Assembly (NCBI GenBank): GCA_024642725.1
Contig: JAHEAO010000006.1
Coordinates: forward strand, 1 to 64,000
Direction: 5' to 3'
Source: Paracoccaceae bacterium
GTDB taxonomy: Bacteria; Pseudomonadota; Alphaproteobacteria; Rhodobacterales; Rhodobacteraceae
Length of the DNA: 64,000 nucleotides
Shown here: piece after piece, positions 1 to 11,048 of the stretch
Position numbering within the stretch: the stretch's first letter is position 1
Layout: each line of letters begins with the position of its first letter
The notes under the pieces: generated by a model
What the model was told of the DNA's origin: nothing
The model's input: the letters and a program-made list of their open reading frames with translations, nothing else
Database searches by the model: none
Program-made: the position numbers and the translations under genes

Positions 1-1880
1 CCGGTTTCGAAGATCACCGAGGTGCCGGGCATCGGCGCGAAAGACCAGTTCGCGTCTGCTGAAGGATTGATGGTGCCCTGTTCGACGATATAGCGCACGA
101 TCACGTCGCGATTGGTGTCTGGGGCTTCGAAGATGATCGTATCGCCCTTGGCGCCGGGGAAATCGCCGCCGCCGCCCGCACGGTAGTTATTGGTGGCCAC
201 GACGAATTTCATGTCTGCGGTCACCGGCTGGCCGTCATAGGAAAGGTTAACGATGCGGCTCGCGTCGGGGTTCAGATCTTCGCCCTTGGGGCCGAAGCGA
301 GAGGGCTGGCTAAGGTCGATCTGGTAGGTCACCCCGTCGATCACGTCGAAATTGTAGCTTGGGAAGTCGGGGTTCAGCAGCGGCTGGTCGGCGCCGCCCG
401 GCGTGATCTGGTTGAACATACCTGCCGAGCGTTCCAGCCAGCCTTGCAACTGGGCGCCGTCGATCAGGACAGCACGGGCCGTGTTCGGGTAAAGGTACAG
501 GTCGGCGACGTTCTTGATCGCCACATCGCCCGCGGCCACGTCGGTGTAATATTCGGGTCCGCCACGTCCTCCGGCCTTGAAGGGGGCGGCGGCGGAAAGG
601 ATCGGCAGGCCTTCGTATTCCGTGCCCTTCATCATTTCGGCGATATACCAGGATTGGGCGATAGACACGATCTGCACGGACGGATCGTCGGCCACCAGCG
701 CGAAATAGCTGTAGAGCGGCGCAGATGTCTTGCCGACGGCACGGCGGATATATTCCAGCGTCGCTTCGTGTTCCGGTTTGATCGCCTCGAGCACGCCCTG
801 ATCGCTTTCGACAAGGGCCGTGATCGAGCGGTCTTCGTTGCGCTGTGAGATCGGGCGGACTTCAGCGGAATGGGTGACGACCTTCCATTCGTTGCCATCG
901 CGTTCCAGCATCAGGTCGATGAGGCCGAGATGCGAGCCCCAGAAGCCTCCCATCGTTGCGGGCTTGCCGTGGATCGTGCCAGAGGCGACATCGACCCCGG
1001 CGTAGTCCTTGTAGGTATCGGACGGGAAGACGAGGTGGCTGTGGCCGGTGACCACGGCGTCAATCCCGTCGATCGCCGCAACCGGGACGGAGGCGTTTTC
1101 CATGCCGTCGGTATGGTCGGCCGATCCGATCCCGGAATGGCTGAGCGCGATGATGATATCGGCGCCTTCCTCTTTCATCTGCGGCACATAGGCCTGTGCC
1201 GTCGTGACAATGTCGCGCGCCGTGACATTGCCTTCAAGGTGGCGGCGGTCCCAGTTCATGATCTGCGGCGGCACGAAGCCGATGACGCCGATGCGGATCG
1301 GATGTTCGGCACCGTCGCCGTCCTTCACCATGCGGTCGAGAATGACATAGGGTTTGATCAGCGTTTCATCTGCCGTGGGCGTCGCGCCCTGGGTCTTGGT
1401 CACGTTGGCGGACACCACCGGGAAATCGGCACCCGCGAGCGATTTCATCAGGAAATCGAGCCCGTAGTTGAATTCATGGTTGCCGAGCGTCGAGGCGTCG
1501 AAGCCAACGGTGTTCATCGCGGTGATGACCGGATGCATGTCGCCGTCCTTCATGCCGCGTTCATAGGCGATGTAATCGCCCATCGGGTTGCCCTGCAGGA
1601 AATCGCCATTGTCGAGCAGGATGGAATTTGTCGCCTCGGCGCGAATCGCGTTGACATGGGCGGCGGTGCGGGCAAGGCCGACAGTGTCGATGGCTTTGTC
1701 GGAATAGTAATCATAGGGGTAGACATGCACATGCAGGTCAGTGGTTTGCATGATCCGGAGATGGGCCTGATTGGAAGCGGCGCGGGCCGAGTAGGGATGC
1801 AGCGTAATCAAGGTTGCCCCAGCGATGGTACCCGACAGGAAACTGCGGCGGCTGACAGTAGAATGTGACCGATTTGACAT
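1..1880 (-). CDS. cpdB: Tat-exported bifunctional 2',3'-cyclic-nucleotide 2'-phosphodiesterase/3'-nucleotidase (5'-nucleotidase family), C-terminus truncated by window edge
   Basis: Manual minus-strand translation from ATG at 1880: [34 protein letters not shown] (Tat SRRSFL motif), then ...[22 protein letters not shown]...[18 protein letters not shown]...[12 protein letters not shown]..., metallophosphoesterase motifs. Open to the left edge, so not in the ORF track. Confidence 0.9.
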   Translation of the reverse strand, partial: MSNRSHSTVSRRSFLSGTIAGATLITLHPYSARAASNQAHLRIMQTTDLHVHVYPYDYYSDKAIDTVGLARTAAHVNAIRAEATNSILLDNGDFLQGNPMGDYIAYERGMKDGDMHPVITAMNTVGFDASTLGNHEFNYGLDFLMKSLAGADFPVVSANVTKTQGATPTADETLIKPYVILDRMVKDGDGAEHPIRIGVIGFVPPQIMNWDRRHLEGNVTARDIVTTAQAYVPQMKEEGADIIIALSHSGIGSADHTDGMENASVPVAAIDGIDAVVTGHSHLVFPSDTYKDYAGVDVASGTIHGKPATMGGFWGSHLGLIDLMLERDGNEWKVVTHSAEVRPISQRNEDRSITALVESDQGVLEAIKPEHEATLEYIRRAVGKTSAPLYSYFALVADDPSVQIVSIAQSWYIAEMMKGTEYEGLPILSAAAPFKAGGRGGPEYYTDVAAGDVAIKNVADLYLYPNTARAVLIDGAQLQGWLERSAGMFNQITPGGADQPLLNPDFPSYNFDVIDGVTYQIDLSQPSRFGPKGEDLNPDASRIVNLSYDGQPVTADMKFVVATNNYRAGGGGDFPGAKGDTIIFEAPDTNRDVIVRYIVEQGTINPSADANWSFAPMPGTSVIFET

Positions 1881-2097
1881 TGGAAAATCCCCCATGTTTT
1901 TGAATATCTGAGGATAGCCTATGACCTTTCGAAAAGACAGTTTTATGATCTTTTGTCACGTGGGCGGTTTGTTGCCAATACCCATAAGGTTGTGAGATAT
2001 TCTTTGTAACACGAATAAGTTGTGCCCTCCGGTGGAGCTCGCACGGGGTTTGCATTGGGTCAGGCGGCATGGCACACAGGCGGAAAACGGGTAAAGC

Positions 2098-3063
2098 ATG
2101 AAACTTGCCGAGACGGTGACTTTTGGCGGCTCAGGACTGGACCGCGCGGCAGAGTTGCGCGGCGATGCAGAGCGCATTGCGGCCCTGCTGTCCGATCCAG
2201 CGACGCGCGCACTTCCGGTCTGGCGCGGTAAGCCGCTGTTCGAAGGCGCAGAACATACCGCGGCAGGATGGTTGGCGGTCTCAAACCCCGTGTTCGGGCT
2301 GGCTGACGAGGCCCCGATTTTTCTGGGTCTGGGCGAGAGCGGCGCGCATTTCGCTTATGACATTTCGGGATGGGAGCCGCAGGAGCTGCCCGACACGCTG
2401 GGCGCGTTCTTTGATCCGAGCGAACAGCGCCATCCCGACCTGCCGGAAGACTATCGCTTTGCCGAATTGCGTGGGGTGATGATCCGGCTGACACCGCGTG
2501 ACGCCGAACTTGTCGCAACGGCGAAGGCAATTCTGGGTTGGCACGAAAGCCACGGCCACTGCGCCCGCTGCGGGGCAGCGACCGTCGTCGGGCAGGCCGG
2601 CTGGCAGCGCGACTGCCCGGCCTGTGGGGGGCACCATTTCCCGCGCACCGACCCCGTCGTGATCATGCTGATCACCCATGGAAACCGGGTATTGATGGGG
2701 CGCTCTCCGGGCTGGCCCGAAGGGATGTATTCGCTGCTCGCGGGGTTTGTCGAACCCGGCGAAACGATCGAGGCGGCGGTCCGCCGCGAAGTCTTTGAAG
2801 AGGCCGGGATCACGGTGGGCGAGGTCGGTTATCTGGCATCGCAGCCATGGCCGTTTCCGTCATCGTTGATGATTGGCTGCAGCGGGCGCGCAACCGACGA
2901 CAGGATCACCATCGACCCGAAAGAGATCGAAGAAGCGATCTGGGTCAGCAGAGAAGAAATGATGGGGGTTTTTGCCGGCACACATGACCGGATCAAGCCG
3001 GCCCGAAAAGGCGCCATTGCACATTTTCTGCTGCGCAACTGGCTTGCGGACAAGCTCGATTAA
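2098..3063 (+). CDS. nudC: NAD(+) diphosphatase, Nudix family with zinc ribbon
   Basis: CARCG...CPACGGHHFPRTDPVVIMLI zinc ribbon; Nudix box GFVEPGETIEAAVRREVFEEAGI; SQPWPFPSSLM motif of NudC. Confidence 0.93.
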   Translation: MKLAETVTFGGSGLDRAAELRGDAERIAALLSDPATRALPVWRGKPLFEGAEHTAAGWLAVSNPVFGLADEAPIFLGLGESGAHFAYDISGWEPQELPDTLGAFFDPSEQRHPDLPEDYRFAELRGVMIRLTPRDAELVATAKAILGWHESHGHCARCGAATVVGQAGWQRDCPACGGHHFPRTDPVVIMLITHGNRVLMGRSPGWPEGMYSLLAGFVEPGETIEAAVRREVFEEAGITVGEVGYLASQPWPFPSSLMIGCSGRATDDRITIDPKEIEEAIWVSREEMMGVFAGTHDRIKPARKGAIAHFLLRNWLADKLD

Positions 3064-3101
3064 CCGCACAAGCAAGGACAAAGAGGGCGAACGGGACGGC
3101 A

Positions 3102-3581
3102 ATGAAGTTTTCGACACGGCAGGATATTGAAGCGCCGATAGATTTCGTCTTCCGACGCGCCTCGGATTTCACCGGGTTCGAAAAGCAGGCCCTGCGCCGC
3201 GGCATCGAGATCGAACGGGTTGCAGAGCTGGATACCGTCGCGCCGGGACTGTGCTGGAGTGCGAGCTTCGCCTTTCGCGGAAAGCCACGCCAGATCGAAG
3301 CGGAACTGGGCAGGTTCGAAGAGCCGCAGGCCTATGTAATTCATTCAACATCGGGCGGCGTCGAAGCTGATCTTTCGGTCGATTTCATGGCACTGTCTCG
3401 GGCCAAGACCCGCGTCATCGTCGGGCTGGACATGCGACCGCAGACCTTGTCGGCGCGGCTGATGATCCAGTCGCTCAAGTTTGCCAAGGCGAATCTTTAC
3501 AAGCGTTTCGAGGCGCGGGTCGAAAGGTTCGGCAAGGACATTCAGGAACAATACAACCGCGAAAACGGCATCCGGATCTAG
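3102..3581 (+). CDS. SRPBCC-family protein
   Basis: ORF 159 aa; START/SRPBCC-like N-terminus MKFSTRQDIEAPIDFVFRRASDFTGFE. Confidence 0.7.
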   Translation: MKFSTRQDIEAPIDFVFRRASDFTGFEKQALRRGIEIERVAELDTVAPGLCWSASFAFRGKPRQIEAELGRFEEPQAYVIHSTSGGVEADLSVDFMALSRAKTRVIVGLDMRPQTLSARLMIQSLKFAKANLYKRFEARVERFGKDIQEQYNRENGIRI

Positions 3582-3584
3582 GCG

Positions 3585-4418
3585 CTAGTGCCGCCGCGGG
3601 TCTGCCGGATAGACCCCGAGCAGCGTCATGTGCGTCGTGAAGAAGTTGAGCTCTTCCAATGCAAGCTGCACGTTGCGGTCATCGGGATGGCCCTCGATAT
3701 CGGCATAGAACTGGGTGGCGGTGAATTCGCCGTTCACCATATAGCTTTCCAGCTTGGTCATGTTGACGCCGTTGGTCGCAAAGCCACCCATCGCCTTGTA
3801 AAGCGCAGCGGGGATGTTGCGGACGCGGAACACGAATGAGGTGATCATCCCGACCTTGCCGCGCCGTTTGAAATCGGGTTCGCGCGACATGATCAGGAAA
3901 CGCGTCGTGTTATTGTCGTGGTCTTCGATATGACGGGCCAGCACGTTGAGGCCATAGATCTCGCCCGCAAGTTCCGACGCGAGGGCGGCGTGTTTCGGAT
4001 CGCCAAGCTCGGCGATGTGCTGCGCCGATCCCGCGGTGTCGGCCCCGGTGACCGAACGAATGCCCTTGGAGCGCAGGAAATCGCGGCACTGACCCAAAAG
4101 CACCGTGTGGCTCATCGCGCTTTCGACATTCTCCAGCCGCGCGCCGGGGACGCCGAGCAGGTTGATATGCACGCGCACGAACGCTTCATCGATGATGTGC
4201 AGGCCCGAGGACGGCAAGAGGTGGTGGATGTCGGCAACCCGGCCATAGGTCGAGTTTTCGACCGGCAACATCGCCAAATCGGCCTCACCCTTGCGGACGG
4301 ATTCGATCGTGTCTTCGAAGGTCGCGCAAGGCAAGGCTTCGTATCCCGGTCTGGCCTCGCGGCAGGCCTGATGGGAATAGGCACCGGGCTCTCCTTGGAA
4401 GGCAATGCGTCCTGTCAT
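3585..4418 (-). CDS. pheA: Prephenate dehydratase (PDT + ACT domains)
   Basis: MTGRIAFQGEPGAYSHQA...LPVENSTYGRVADIHHLL...TRFLIMSREP; C-terminal ACT ALYKAMGGFATNGVNMTKLESYM. Confidence 0.93.
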   Translation of the reverse strand: MTGRIAFQGEPGAYSHQACREARPGYEALPCATFEDTIESVRKGEADLAMLPVENSTYGRVADIHHLLPSSGLHIIDEAFVRVHINLLGVPGARLENVESAMSHTVLLGQCRDFLRSKGIRSVTGADTAGSAQHIAELGDPKHAALASELAGEIYGLNVLARHIEDHDNNTTRFLIMSREPDFKRRGKVGMITSFVFRVRNIPAALYKAMGGFATNGVNMTKLESYMVNGEFTATQFYADIEGHPDDRNVQLALEELNFFTTHMTLLGVYPADPRRH

Positions 4419-4532
4419 GGTATTTTCGTCTCTGTTTTTGCGTTAGCGCGTTTGGTCGCGGGTCTTATACCTTGAAACTTGCCGGTGGAAACGGATAGAA
4501 AGCGCCAAATTCAGGACAAGACGGAACGCGAC

Positions 4533-5054
4533 ATGTTCGACACAATGACTTCTACCAAGATCATCGGCGGCCTCTGCGGGACCTTTCTGGTCTTTCTGCT
4601 GGGCAATATGGCAGCCGGGAGCCTGTTCCACGTCGGGGCAGTAAGCCATGGCGCCGAAGAGCATGCGATGGCCTATCCGATCGAAGCCGATGGCGAAGGC
4701 GGCGGCGGCGACGCCGAGACTACCGTGGATTTCGCAACGCTGCTTGCATCTGCGGACGCGGCAAAGGGCGAAAAAGTCTTTGGCAAGTGTAAGGCTTGCC
4801 ACAAGGTCGACGGGTCCAACGGCACCGGTCCGCATCTGGATGGCGTTGTCGGGCGCGATATCGGTTCTATAGGTGACTTCGGTTATTCTGAAATTCTGGC
4901 GGAATTGCCGGGCAACTGGGATCCCGAGGAACTGAGCCATTTCCTGGAAAACCCGAAAAGTTACGCCGCTGGCACGAAAATGAGCTTTGCCGGTCTGCCG
5001 AAGGCAGAGGACCGGGCCAATCTGATCGCCTACCTCGCCTCGCTTGGCGGCTGA
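4533..5054 (+). CDS. Membrane-anchored c-type cytochrome (cytochrome c552/CycM-like)
   Basis: In-frame Met MFDTMTSTK at 4533 followed by hydrophobic anchor; CKACHK haem site; KMSFAGLP distal Met ligand. Confidence 0.85.
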   Translation: MFDTMTSTKIIGGLCGTFLVFLLGNMAAGSLFHVGAVSHGAEEHAMAYPIEADGEGGGGDAETTVDFATLLASADAAKGEKVFGKCKACHKVDGSNGTGPHLDGVVGRDIGSIGDFGYSEILAELPGNWDPEELSHFLENPKSYAAGTKMSFAGLPKAEDRANLIAYLASLGG

Positions 5055-5079
5055 TCGAACCTGCCGAACAGAAATCAGC

Positions 5080-5112
5080 AAGGCCGTCCGAGTTTGGGCG
5101 GCCTTTTGCTTT
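5080..5112 (+). terminator. Intrinsic terminator downstream of the cytochrome c gene
   Basis: AAGGCCGTCC (5080-5089) - GAGTTT - GGGCGGCCTT (5096-5105), 10-bp stem with one G-U, followed by TTGCTTT. Confidence 0.8.
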
Positions 5113-5267
5113 GCATGCAGGCAGGCGGGCGTCGAAGGTCAGGATGGCGGCATCAGGCCCGATCACTTCCAATTCACGGATAATCAACTTGATTGTTCGC
5201 GGCTGCGGCCATTAGCTTTGCCTGAGCGGTTCGGAAGATGGCCGGGCCGCCACTGAAACTGGAGACG

Positions 5268-7169
5268 ATGATGCAGCAACGCCGACGGACCACCAATGCC
5301 CTTGCCCGGAGTGACGCGGCGACACCGGGGCTGCGACTGATCCTGGGATTTTCGCTGGTCTTTCTGGCGCTGCTGGCTGCGGGCGCAGTGCGGGCCGAAG
5401 AGATCATCAAGTCCCACGGCTATTCCACCTTTGGAGAGCTGAAATATCCGGCGGATTACAAACGCCTCGATTATGTGAATCCCGACGCGCCGAAGGGCGG
5501 GGAAATCTCGATCTGGGCGCAGGGCACCTTCGATACGTTCAACCCCTATTCCTCCAAAGGACGGGCCGGAGTGCTGTCGACCATCGGCTACGAGTCCCTG
5601 CTGGTCGGCACTGCCGACGAAGTCAGCGCGGAATACTGTCTCTTGTGCGAGAGCCTTGAATATCCCGAAAGCGAGGATTGGGTCATTTTCCACATGCGCA
5701 AGGACGCGACGTTCTCTGACGGCAGTCCGGTAACGGCGCATGACGTCGTCTTCAGCCATTATCTTTTGCTGGAACAGGGCCTGCCGTCCTATGCAACCGC
5801 GATCAAGGCGCTGATTCCGACCGCCGAGGCGCTGGACGATTATACGGTGAAATTCACCTTCGCGCCGGATGTGCCGCGCAAGAACCTGATCAATCAGGCG
5901 GGCGGTGTGCCGGTCTGGTCGAAGGCCTGGTACGAAAAGACCGGCACGCGGCTGGATGAGAGCAGCTTGGCAATCTCGCCCGGATCCGGCCCCTATGTAC
6001 TGGACAGTTACGACATCAACCGCAGGATCGTATACAAGCGCAACCCGGATTACTGGGGCAAGGATCTGCCGATCAACGTCGGGCGCAACAATTTCGATAC
6101 GATTCGGGTCGAGTATTTCGCCGACAGCCAGGCCGCGATGGAAGCGTTCAAGGCCGGAGAATACACATTCCGGCAAGAAACCAGCAGCCTGTCATGGGCC
6201 ACCAGCTATGATTTTCCGGCGATTGAAAAGGGCTGGGTCAAGCTTGAAACGCTGGATGACGGCACCTTGCCCGGCGCCACTGGTTTTGTCTTCAACCTGC
6301 GCCGTGAAAAGTTTCAGGACATCCGCGTGCGCGAGGCGCTGGGCCTGATGTTCAACTTCACTTGGACCAATGACTCGCTGCAATACGGGCTTTTCCAGCA
6401 GCGTGAGAGCTTCTGGCAGGGAAGCCCGCTGGAAGCCAAGGGCGTGGCCGAGGGTGCGGAACTGGCGCTGCTGGAAAGCGTCAAGGATCTGATCGACCCG
6501 GCGATCCTGACCGAACCGGTTGTCATGCCGCATACGTCGGGCGACCGCCAACTGGACCGCAAGAATCTGCGCGCCGCATCGAAGCTTCTGGAAGAAGCCG
6601 GCTGGATTGTTGGCGATGACGGTATTCGCCGCAAGGACGGTGAAAAACTGACGGCCGAATTCCTTTCGGTCAGCCCCAGTTTCGACCGGATCATCATGCC
6701 CTATATCGAGAACCTCAAACAGTTGGGCGTGGATGCGACTTATACCCGGGTCGATCCTTCGCAATATACCAACCGCGAACGCGCCTTCGACTGGGACATG
6801 ATCTTTGACGGGTATACTGTCGGGCTGGAGGAAGGGCTCGGGCTTGACCAGCGCTTCGGCAAGGGCGGCTTGGGCGATCTGTTCAACCCGGCGGGCTATT
6901 CCTCCGAAGCGGTGGACAAGCTGATCGAAGTCGCGGTCGACGCCAAGACCTATGACGAGATGGCCACCGCGGTGCGCGCCATCGACAGGATTATGCGGGC
7001 CGAACGCTTTATCGTGCCGGTCTGGTATTTGGGCAAATACTGGGTGGCCTATTACGACATGTTCGAACACCCCGCCGAACTTCCGCCCTATGCCTTGGGC
7101 AATCTTGATTTCTGGTGGTTCAACGCCGACAAGTCCGCTGATTTGAAGGCGGCCGGGGCGCTTCGGTAA
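5268..7169 (+). CDS. yejA: ABC transporter extracellular solute-binding protein, YejA-like oligopeptide/microcin C
   Basis: SBP family 5 sequence ...[46 protein letters not shown]...; first gene of the yejABEF block. Start uncertain (5238/5268/5271). Confidence 0.88.
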   Translation: MMQQRRRTTNALARSDAATPGLRLILGFSLVFLALLAAGAVRAEEIIKSHGYSTFGELKYPADYKRLDYVNPDAPKGGEISIWAQGTFDTFNPYSSKGRAGVLSTIGYESLLVGTADEVSAEYCLLCESLEYPESEDWVIFHMRKDATFSDGSPVTAHDVVFSHYLLLEQGLPSYATAIKALIPTAEALDDYTVKFTFAPDVPRKNLINQAGGVPVWSKAWYEKTGTRLDESSLAISPGSGPYVLDSYDINRRIVYKRNPDYWGKDLPINVGRNNFDTIRVEYFADSQAAMEAFKAGEYTFRQETSSLSWATSYDFPAIEKGWVKLETLDDGTLPGATGFVFNLRREKFQDIRVREALGLMFNFTWTNDSLQYGLFQQRESFWQGSPLEAKGVAEGAELALLESVKDLIDPAILTEPVVMPHTSGDRQLDRKNLRAASKLLEEAGWIVGDDGIRRKDGEKLTAEFLSVSPSFDRIIMPYIENLKQLGVDATYTRVDPSQYTNRERAFDWDMIFDGYTVGLEEGLGLDQRFGKGGLGDLFNPAGYSSEAVDKLIEVAVDAKTYDEMATAVRAIDRIMRAERFIVPVWYLGKYWVAYYDMFEHPAELPPYALGNLDFWWFNADKSADLKAAGALR

Positions 7170-7191
7170 GCGATCCGGACAGGAAGACCAG

Positions 7192-8280
7192 ATGGGCGCA
7201 TATATCCTCAGGCGGCTGCTGCTTGTGATCCCCACGCTTTTGGGGGTCATGATCATCAACTTCACGCTGACGCAGTTTGTCCCCGGCGGGCCGATCGAGC
7301 AGATCATCGCCAACATGCAGGGGCAGGGCGATGTTTTTGCCACCATCGCGGGTGGAACCGGCGATGCTGAGTTCGGCAACCAGACCGCTGGAAACGACGA
7401 ATATGTCGGCGCGCGGGGCCTGCCGCCCGAGTTCATCGAGCGGCTGGAAAAGCAGTTCGGTTTCGACAAGCCGCCGCTGGAACGCTTCCTGAACATGATG
7501 TGGGACTACATGCGGTTCGACTTCGGAGAGAGCTATTTCCGGTCGATTGGCGTTCTCGATCTGGTCTGGGAAAAGCTGCCCGTGTCGATCACGCTGGGCC
7601 TGTGGTCCACGATCATTGCCTATGCGGTGTCGATCCCGCTGGGCATCCGCAAGGCGGTCAGGGACGGGTCGGGGTTTGACACATGGACATCCGGGATCAT
7701 CATCGTCGCCTATGCGATTCCGGGGTTCCTGTTCGCGATCCTCTTGCTGGTTCTGTTCGCGGGGGGATCCTATTGGCAGGTCTTCCCGTTGCGGGGCCTG
7801 ACATCGGACAACTGGGAAAGCCTGTCATGGTTCGGCAAGATTGTTGACTACTTCTGGCACATCACGCTGCCGGTTCTGGCATCGACCATCTCGGCCTTTG
7901 CGACGCTGACGCTTCTGACCAAGAACAGCTTTCTGGACGAGATCAAGAAGCAATATGTCATAACCGCCAAGGCCAAGGGGCTAACCGAATCCCGCGTGCT
8001 TTACGGCCATGTCTTTCGCAATGCGATGCTGATCGTGATCGCCGGGTTCCCGTCGGTCTTCATTGGCGTCTTCTTTGGCGGGTCGCTGATCATCGAGACG
8101 ATCTTCTCGCTGGACGGTCTGGGGCGGCTTGGGTTCGAGGCGGCGGTCGCGCGCGACTATCCGGTGATTTTCGGCACGCTCTTCTTTTTCGGCCTGCTGG
8201 GTCTGGTGATCGGTATCCTCAGCGACCTCATGTATGTCTTTGTTGATCCGCGTATTGATTTTGAGGTGCGCGAGACATGA
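7192..8280 (+). CDS. yejB: Microcin C/oligopeptide ABC transporter permease YejB
   Basis: [37 protein letters not shown]; DppB-type permease; 4-nt overlap with next gene. Confidence 0.9.
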   Translation: MGAYILRRLLLVIPTLLGVMIINFTLTQFVPGGPIEQIIANMQGQGDVFATIAGGTGDAEFGNQTAGNDEYVGARGLPPEFIERLEKQFGFDKPPLERFLNMMWDYMRFDFGESYFRSIGVLDLVWEKLPVSITLGLWSTIIAYAVSIPLGIRKAVRDGSGFDTWTSGIIIVAYAIPGFLFAILLLVLFAGGSYWQVFPLRGLTSDNWESLSWFGKIVDYFWHITLPVLASTISAFATLTLLTKNSFLDEIKKQYVITAKAKGLTESRVLYGHVFRNAMLIVIAGFPSVFIGVFFGGSLIIETIFSLDGLGRLGFEAAVARDYPVIFGTLFFFGLLGLVIGILSDLMYVFVDPRIDFEVRET

Positions 8281-9386
8281 GACTTTCCCCGCTCAACCAG
8301 CGCCGCTGGCGCAATTTCACACGCAACCGCCGGGCCTACTGGTCGCTGATCATCTTTTCGGTGCTCTTCGGCCTGTCGCTGTTTGCCGAGTTCATCGCCA
8401 ACGACAAGCCGATCCTTGTCAGCTATCGCGGCGAGATCCGGATGCCGATCTTCAGGTTCTATCCCGAAACCGCCTTTGGCGGCGATTTCAAGACCGAGGC
8501 GATTTACCGCGACATCGAGGTGAAATGCCTGATCGAAAGCGGCGGTCTGGACGCCTGCTGGGACGATCCCGAAGGCATCTACGAACAGGCGCAGACAGGC
8601 GTCGTCGATGGCGAGAAGATCGAGAAGGGATGGATGATCTGGCCGCCGGTTCGCTATTCCTTCAACACAATCTCGGATGTCAAAGGCGTTGCCCCGGCAC
8701 CGCCGAACTGGGAAAACCACCTGCTGGGCACCGACGACACCAAGCGCGACGTGCTGGCGCGGGTGATCTACGGGTTCCGCCTGTCCATCATCTTCACGAT
8801 CATGGTGACGGTTGCGACATCCATGCTGGGCATCCTTGCGGGGGCCGTGCAGGGGTATTTCGGCGGCTGGACTGACCTTTTGTTCCAGCGCTTCCTCGAG
8901 ATCTGGGGATCAACGCCGTCGCTTTACGTGATCATCATCCTCTTCGCGATCCTCGGGCGAAGTTTCTGGTTGCTGGTGTTCATCACCATCCTGTTCGGCT
9001 GGCCTGCCCTTGTCGGCGTTGTGCGCGCCGAATTCCTGCGGGCGCGGAATTTCGAATACGTCCGGGCCGCCCGCGCCTTGGGTGTGTCGAACAGGGTGAT
9101 CATGTTCCGCCACATGCTGCCCAATGCGATGGTGGCCACCGTCACCATGCTGCCGTTCATCATCACCGGCACGATCGGCACGCTGGCGTCACTGGATTTC
9201 CTTGGCTTCGGCCTGCCGTCATCGGCGCCGTCGCTGGGCGAGTTGACCTTGCAGGCCAAGCAGAACCTGCAGGCACCATGGCTGGGTTTCACCGCCTTTT
9301 TCACCTACGCCATCATGCTGTCGCTTCTGGTCTTTGTCTTCGAAGGCGTGCGAGATGCCTTCGATCCCCGGAAGACCTTCCAATGA
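8277..9386 (+). CDS. yejE: ABC transporter permease YejE
   Basis: [45 protein letters not shown]; DppC-type permease; ATGA overlap. Confidence 0.9.
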   Translation: MRLSPLNQRRWRNFTRNRRAYWSLIIFSVLFGLSLFAEFIANDKPILVSYRGEIRMPIFRFYPETAFGGDFKTEAIYRDIEVKCLIESGGLDACWDDPEGIYEQAQTGVVDGEKIEKGWMIWPPVRYSFNTISDVKGVAPAPPNWENHLLGTDDTKRDVLARVIYGFRLSIIFTIMVTVATSMLGILAGAVQGYFGGWTDLLFQRFLEIWGSTPSLYVIIILFAILGRSFWLLVFITILFGWPALVGVVRAEFLRARNFEYVRAARALGVSNRVIMFRHMLPNAMVATVTMLPFIITGTIGTLASLDFLGFGLPSSAPSLGELTLQAKQNLQAPWLGFTAFFTYAIMLSLLVFVFEGVRDAFDPRKTFQ

Positions 9387-10984
9387 GCGATATGCTGAAC
9401 GTGAAAGATCTGTCGGTCAGCTTCCGGCAGGACGGCAAGGATCATCCTGCGGTCCGCAACGTGTCGTTTTCCATCGCCAAGGGCGAAACCGTCGCGCTGG
9501 TTGGTGAAAGCGGATCAGGCAAGTCGGTAACAGCACTGTCGACCGTGGCCTTGCTGCCGGACAGCGCGACGATCACCGGGTCCGTGACCTATGACGGCGA
9601 AGAGATGGTCGGCGCGAAGGAAGCGCGGCTGCGCAAGGTGCGCGGCAACGACATCAGCTTCATCTTCCAGGAGCCGATGACCTCGCTTAACCCGCTGCAT
9701 TCTCTGGAACGGCAGCTTGCGGAATCGCTGGCGCTGCACCAGGGGCTGGTGGGAGAGGCGGCGCGGGCCCGGGTGCTGGAGCTTCTGAACAAGGTTGGAA
9801 TCAAGGATCCGGAAAGCCGCCTTGGCGCCTATCCGCATCAATTGTCGGGCGGACAGCGGCAGCGGGTCATGATCGCCATGGCTCTGGCCAACGGGCCAGA
9901 CCTGCTGATCGCGGATGAGCCGACGACAGCGCTGGACGTTACCATCCAGGCGCAAATCCTGACGCTGCTGGCCGATCTGCAGAAGGCCGAAGGAATGTCG
10001 ATGTTGTTCATCACCCATGACCTGACGATCGTGCGCAAGATCGCGGACCGGGTTTGCGTGATGAAGGACGGCGAGATTGTCGAGCAAGGCGTGACTGCGG
10101 AAATCTTTGCCAATCCGCAGCATGCCTATACGAAGAAACTGCTATCCGCCGAATCCACCGGGCTGCCCGGACCGGTGCCTCAGGATGCTGTCGAGATCGC
10201 CTCGACCGATAACCTGCGCATCTGGTTCCCGATCCAGCGGGGGCTGCTGAAAAAGACCGTCGGCCACGTCAAGGCGGTCAACGCGGCGACCATTTCGGTG
10301 CGTGAAGGCGAAACACTCGGCATCGTCGGCGAAAGCGGATCGGGAAAGACCACGCTGGCGCTGGCGATCATGCGGCTGATCTCGTCGGAAGGTCCGATCG
10401 TCTTTCTGGGGCAGAATATCCAGAAGTGGAAATCGAAGGAATTGCGCCCGCTGCGCCGGGACATGCAGATCGTCTTTCAGGACCCGTTCGGATCGCTGTC
10501 TCCCCGGATGACCGCCGAAGAGATCATCGCGGAAGGGCTTGGCGTGCATGGGGTGCCGGCCGGAAAGACCAAGCACGTCATGGTTGCGGAGATCATGACA
10601 GAGGTCGGGCTGGATCCGGCGACGATGCATCGCTATCCGCATGAGTTTTCGGGCGGCCAGCGACAGCGTATCGCCATTGCGCGCGCGATGATCCTGCGGC
10701 CTCGGCTGGTTGTACTGGACGAACCGACCTCGGCGCTGGACATGACCGTGCAGGTGCAGATCGTCGAACTGTTGCGTGAGTTGCAGCGGAAATACCGGCT
10801 GGCCTATCTGTTCATCAGCCATGACCTGAAGGTCGTCCGCGCCCTGTCGCACAAGGTGATCGTGATGAAGGCGGGCGATATCGTCGAATCCGGGACCGCA
10901 AATGCGATTTTCGACGCGCCCGAGACAGAGTATACCAAAACGCTGATGACCGCAGCTTTCGAGGTTGCCGAACGCAGCGCCTGA
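9383..10984 (+). CDS. yejF: Dual-domain ABC ATPase YejF
   Basis: Two Walker A ([16 protein letters not shown]) and two signature motifs ([16 protein letters not shown]). In-frame ATG at 9383 ([10 protein letters not shown]) overlaps the yejE stop, so the ORF-track start 9278 is too far upstream. Confidence 0.92.
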   Translation: MSDMLNVKDLSVSFRQDGKDHPAVRNVSFSIAKGETVALVGESGSGKSVTALSTVALLPDSATITGSVTYDGEEMVGAKEARLRKVRGNDISFIFQEPMTSLNPLHSLERQLAESLALHQGLVGEAARARVLELLNKVGIKDPESRLGAYPHQLSGGQRQRVMIAMALANGPDLLIADEPTTALDVTIQAQILTLLADLQKAEGMSMLFITHDLTIVRKIADRVCVMKDGEIVEQGVTAEIFANPQHAYTKKLLSAESTGLPGPVPQDAVEIASTDNLRIWFPIQRGLLKKTVGHVKAVNAATISVREGETLGIVGESGSGKTTLALAIMRLISSEGPIVFLGQNIQKWKSKELRPLRRDMQIVFQDPFGSLSPRMTAEEIIAEGLGVHGVPAGKTKHVMVAEIMTEVGLDPATMHRYPHEFSGGQRQRIAIARAMILRPRLVVLDEPTSALDMTVQVQIVELLRELQRKYRLAYLFISHDLKVVRALSHKVIVMKAGDIVESGTANAIFDAPETEYTKTLMTAAFEVAERSA

Positions 10985-11048
10985 GCCCCGGTGCCGACCG
11001 GCTGTGCGCGACAGTTCAGGAAATTCACACGGTGACAGCCGCGCGCGG

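Noticed and set aside
870-1868. 332-aa plus-strand ORF
   Set aside because: Antisense to the cpdB-like gene, whose minus-strand frame has Tat signal and metallophosphoesterase motifs.
5184-7496. Long minus-strand ORFs (330 and 434 aa) opposite yejA/yejB
   Set aside because: Antisense shadows of well-supported yejA/yejB; no recognisable motifs.
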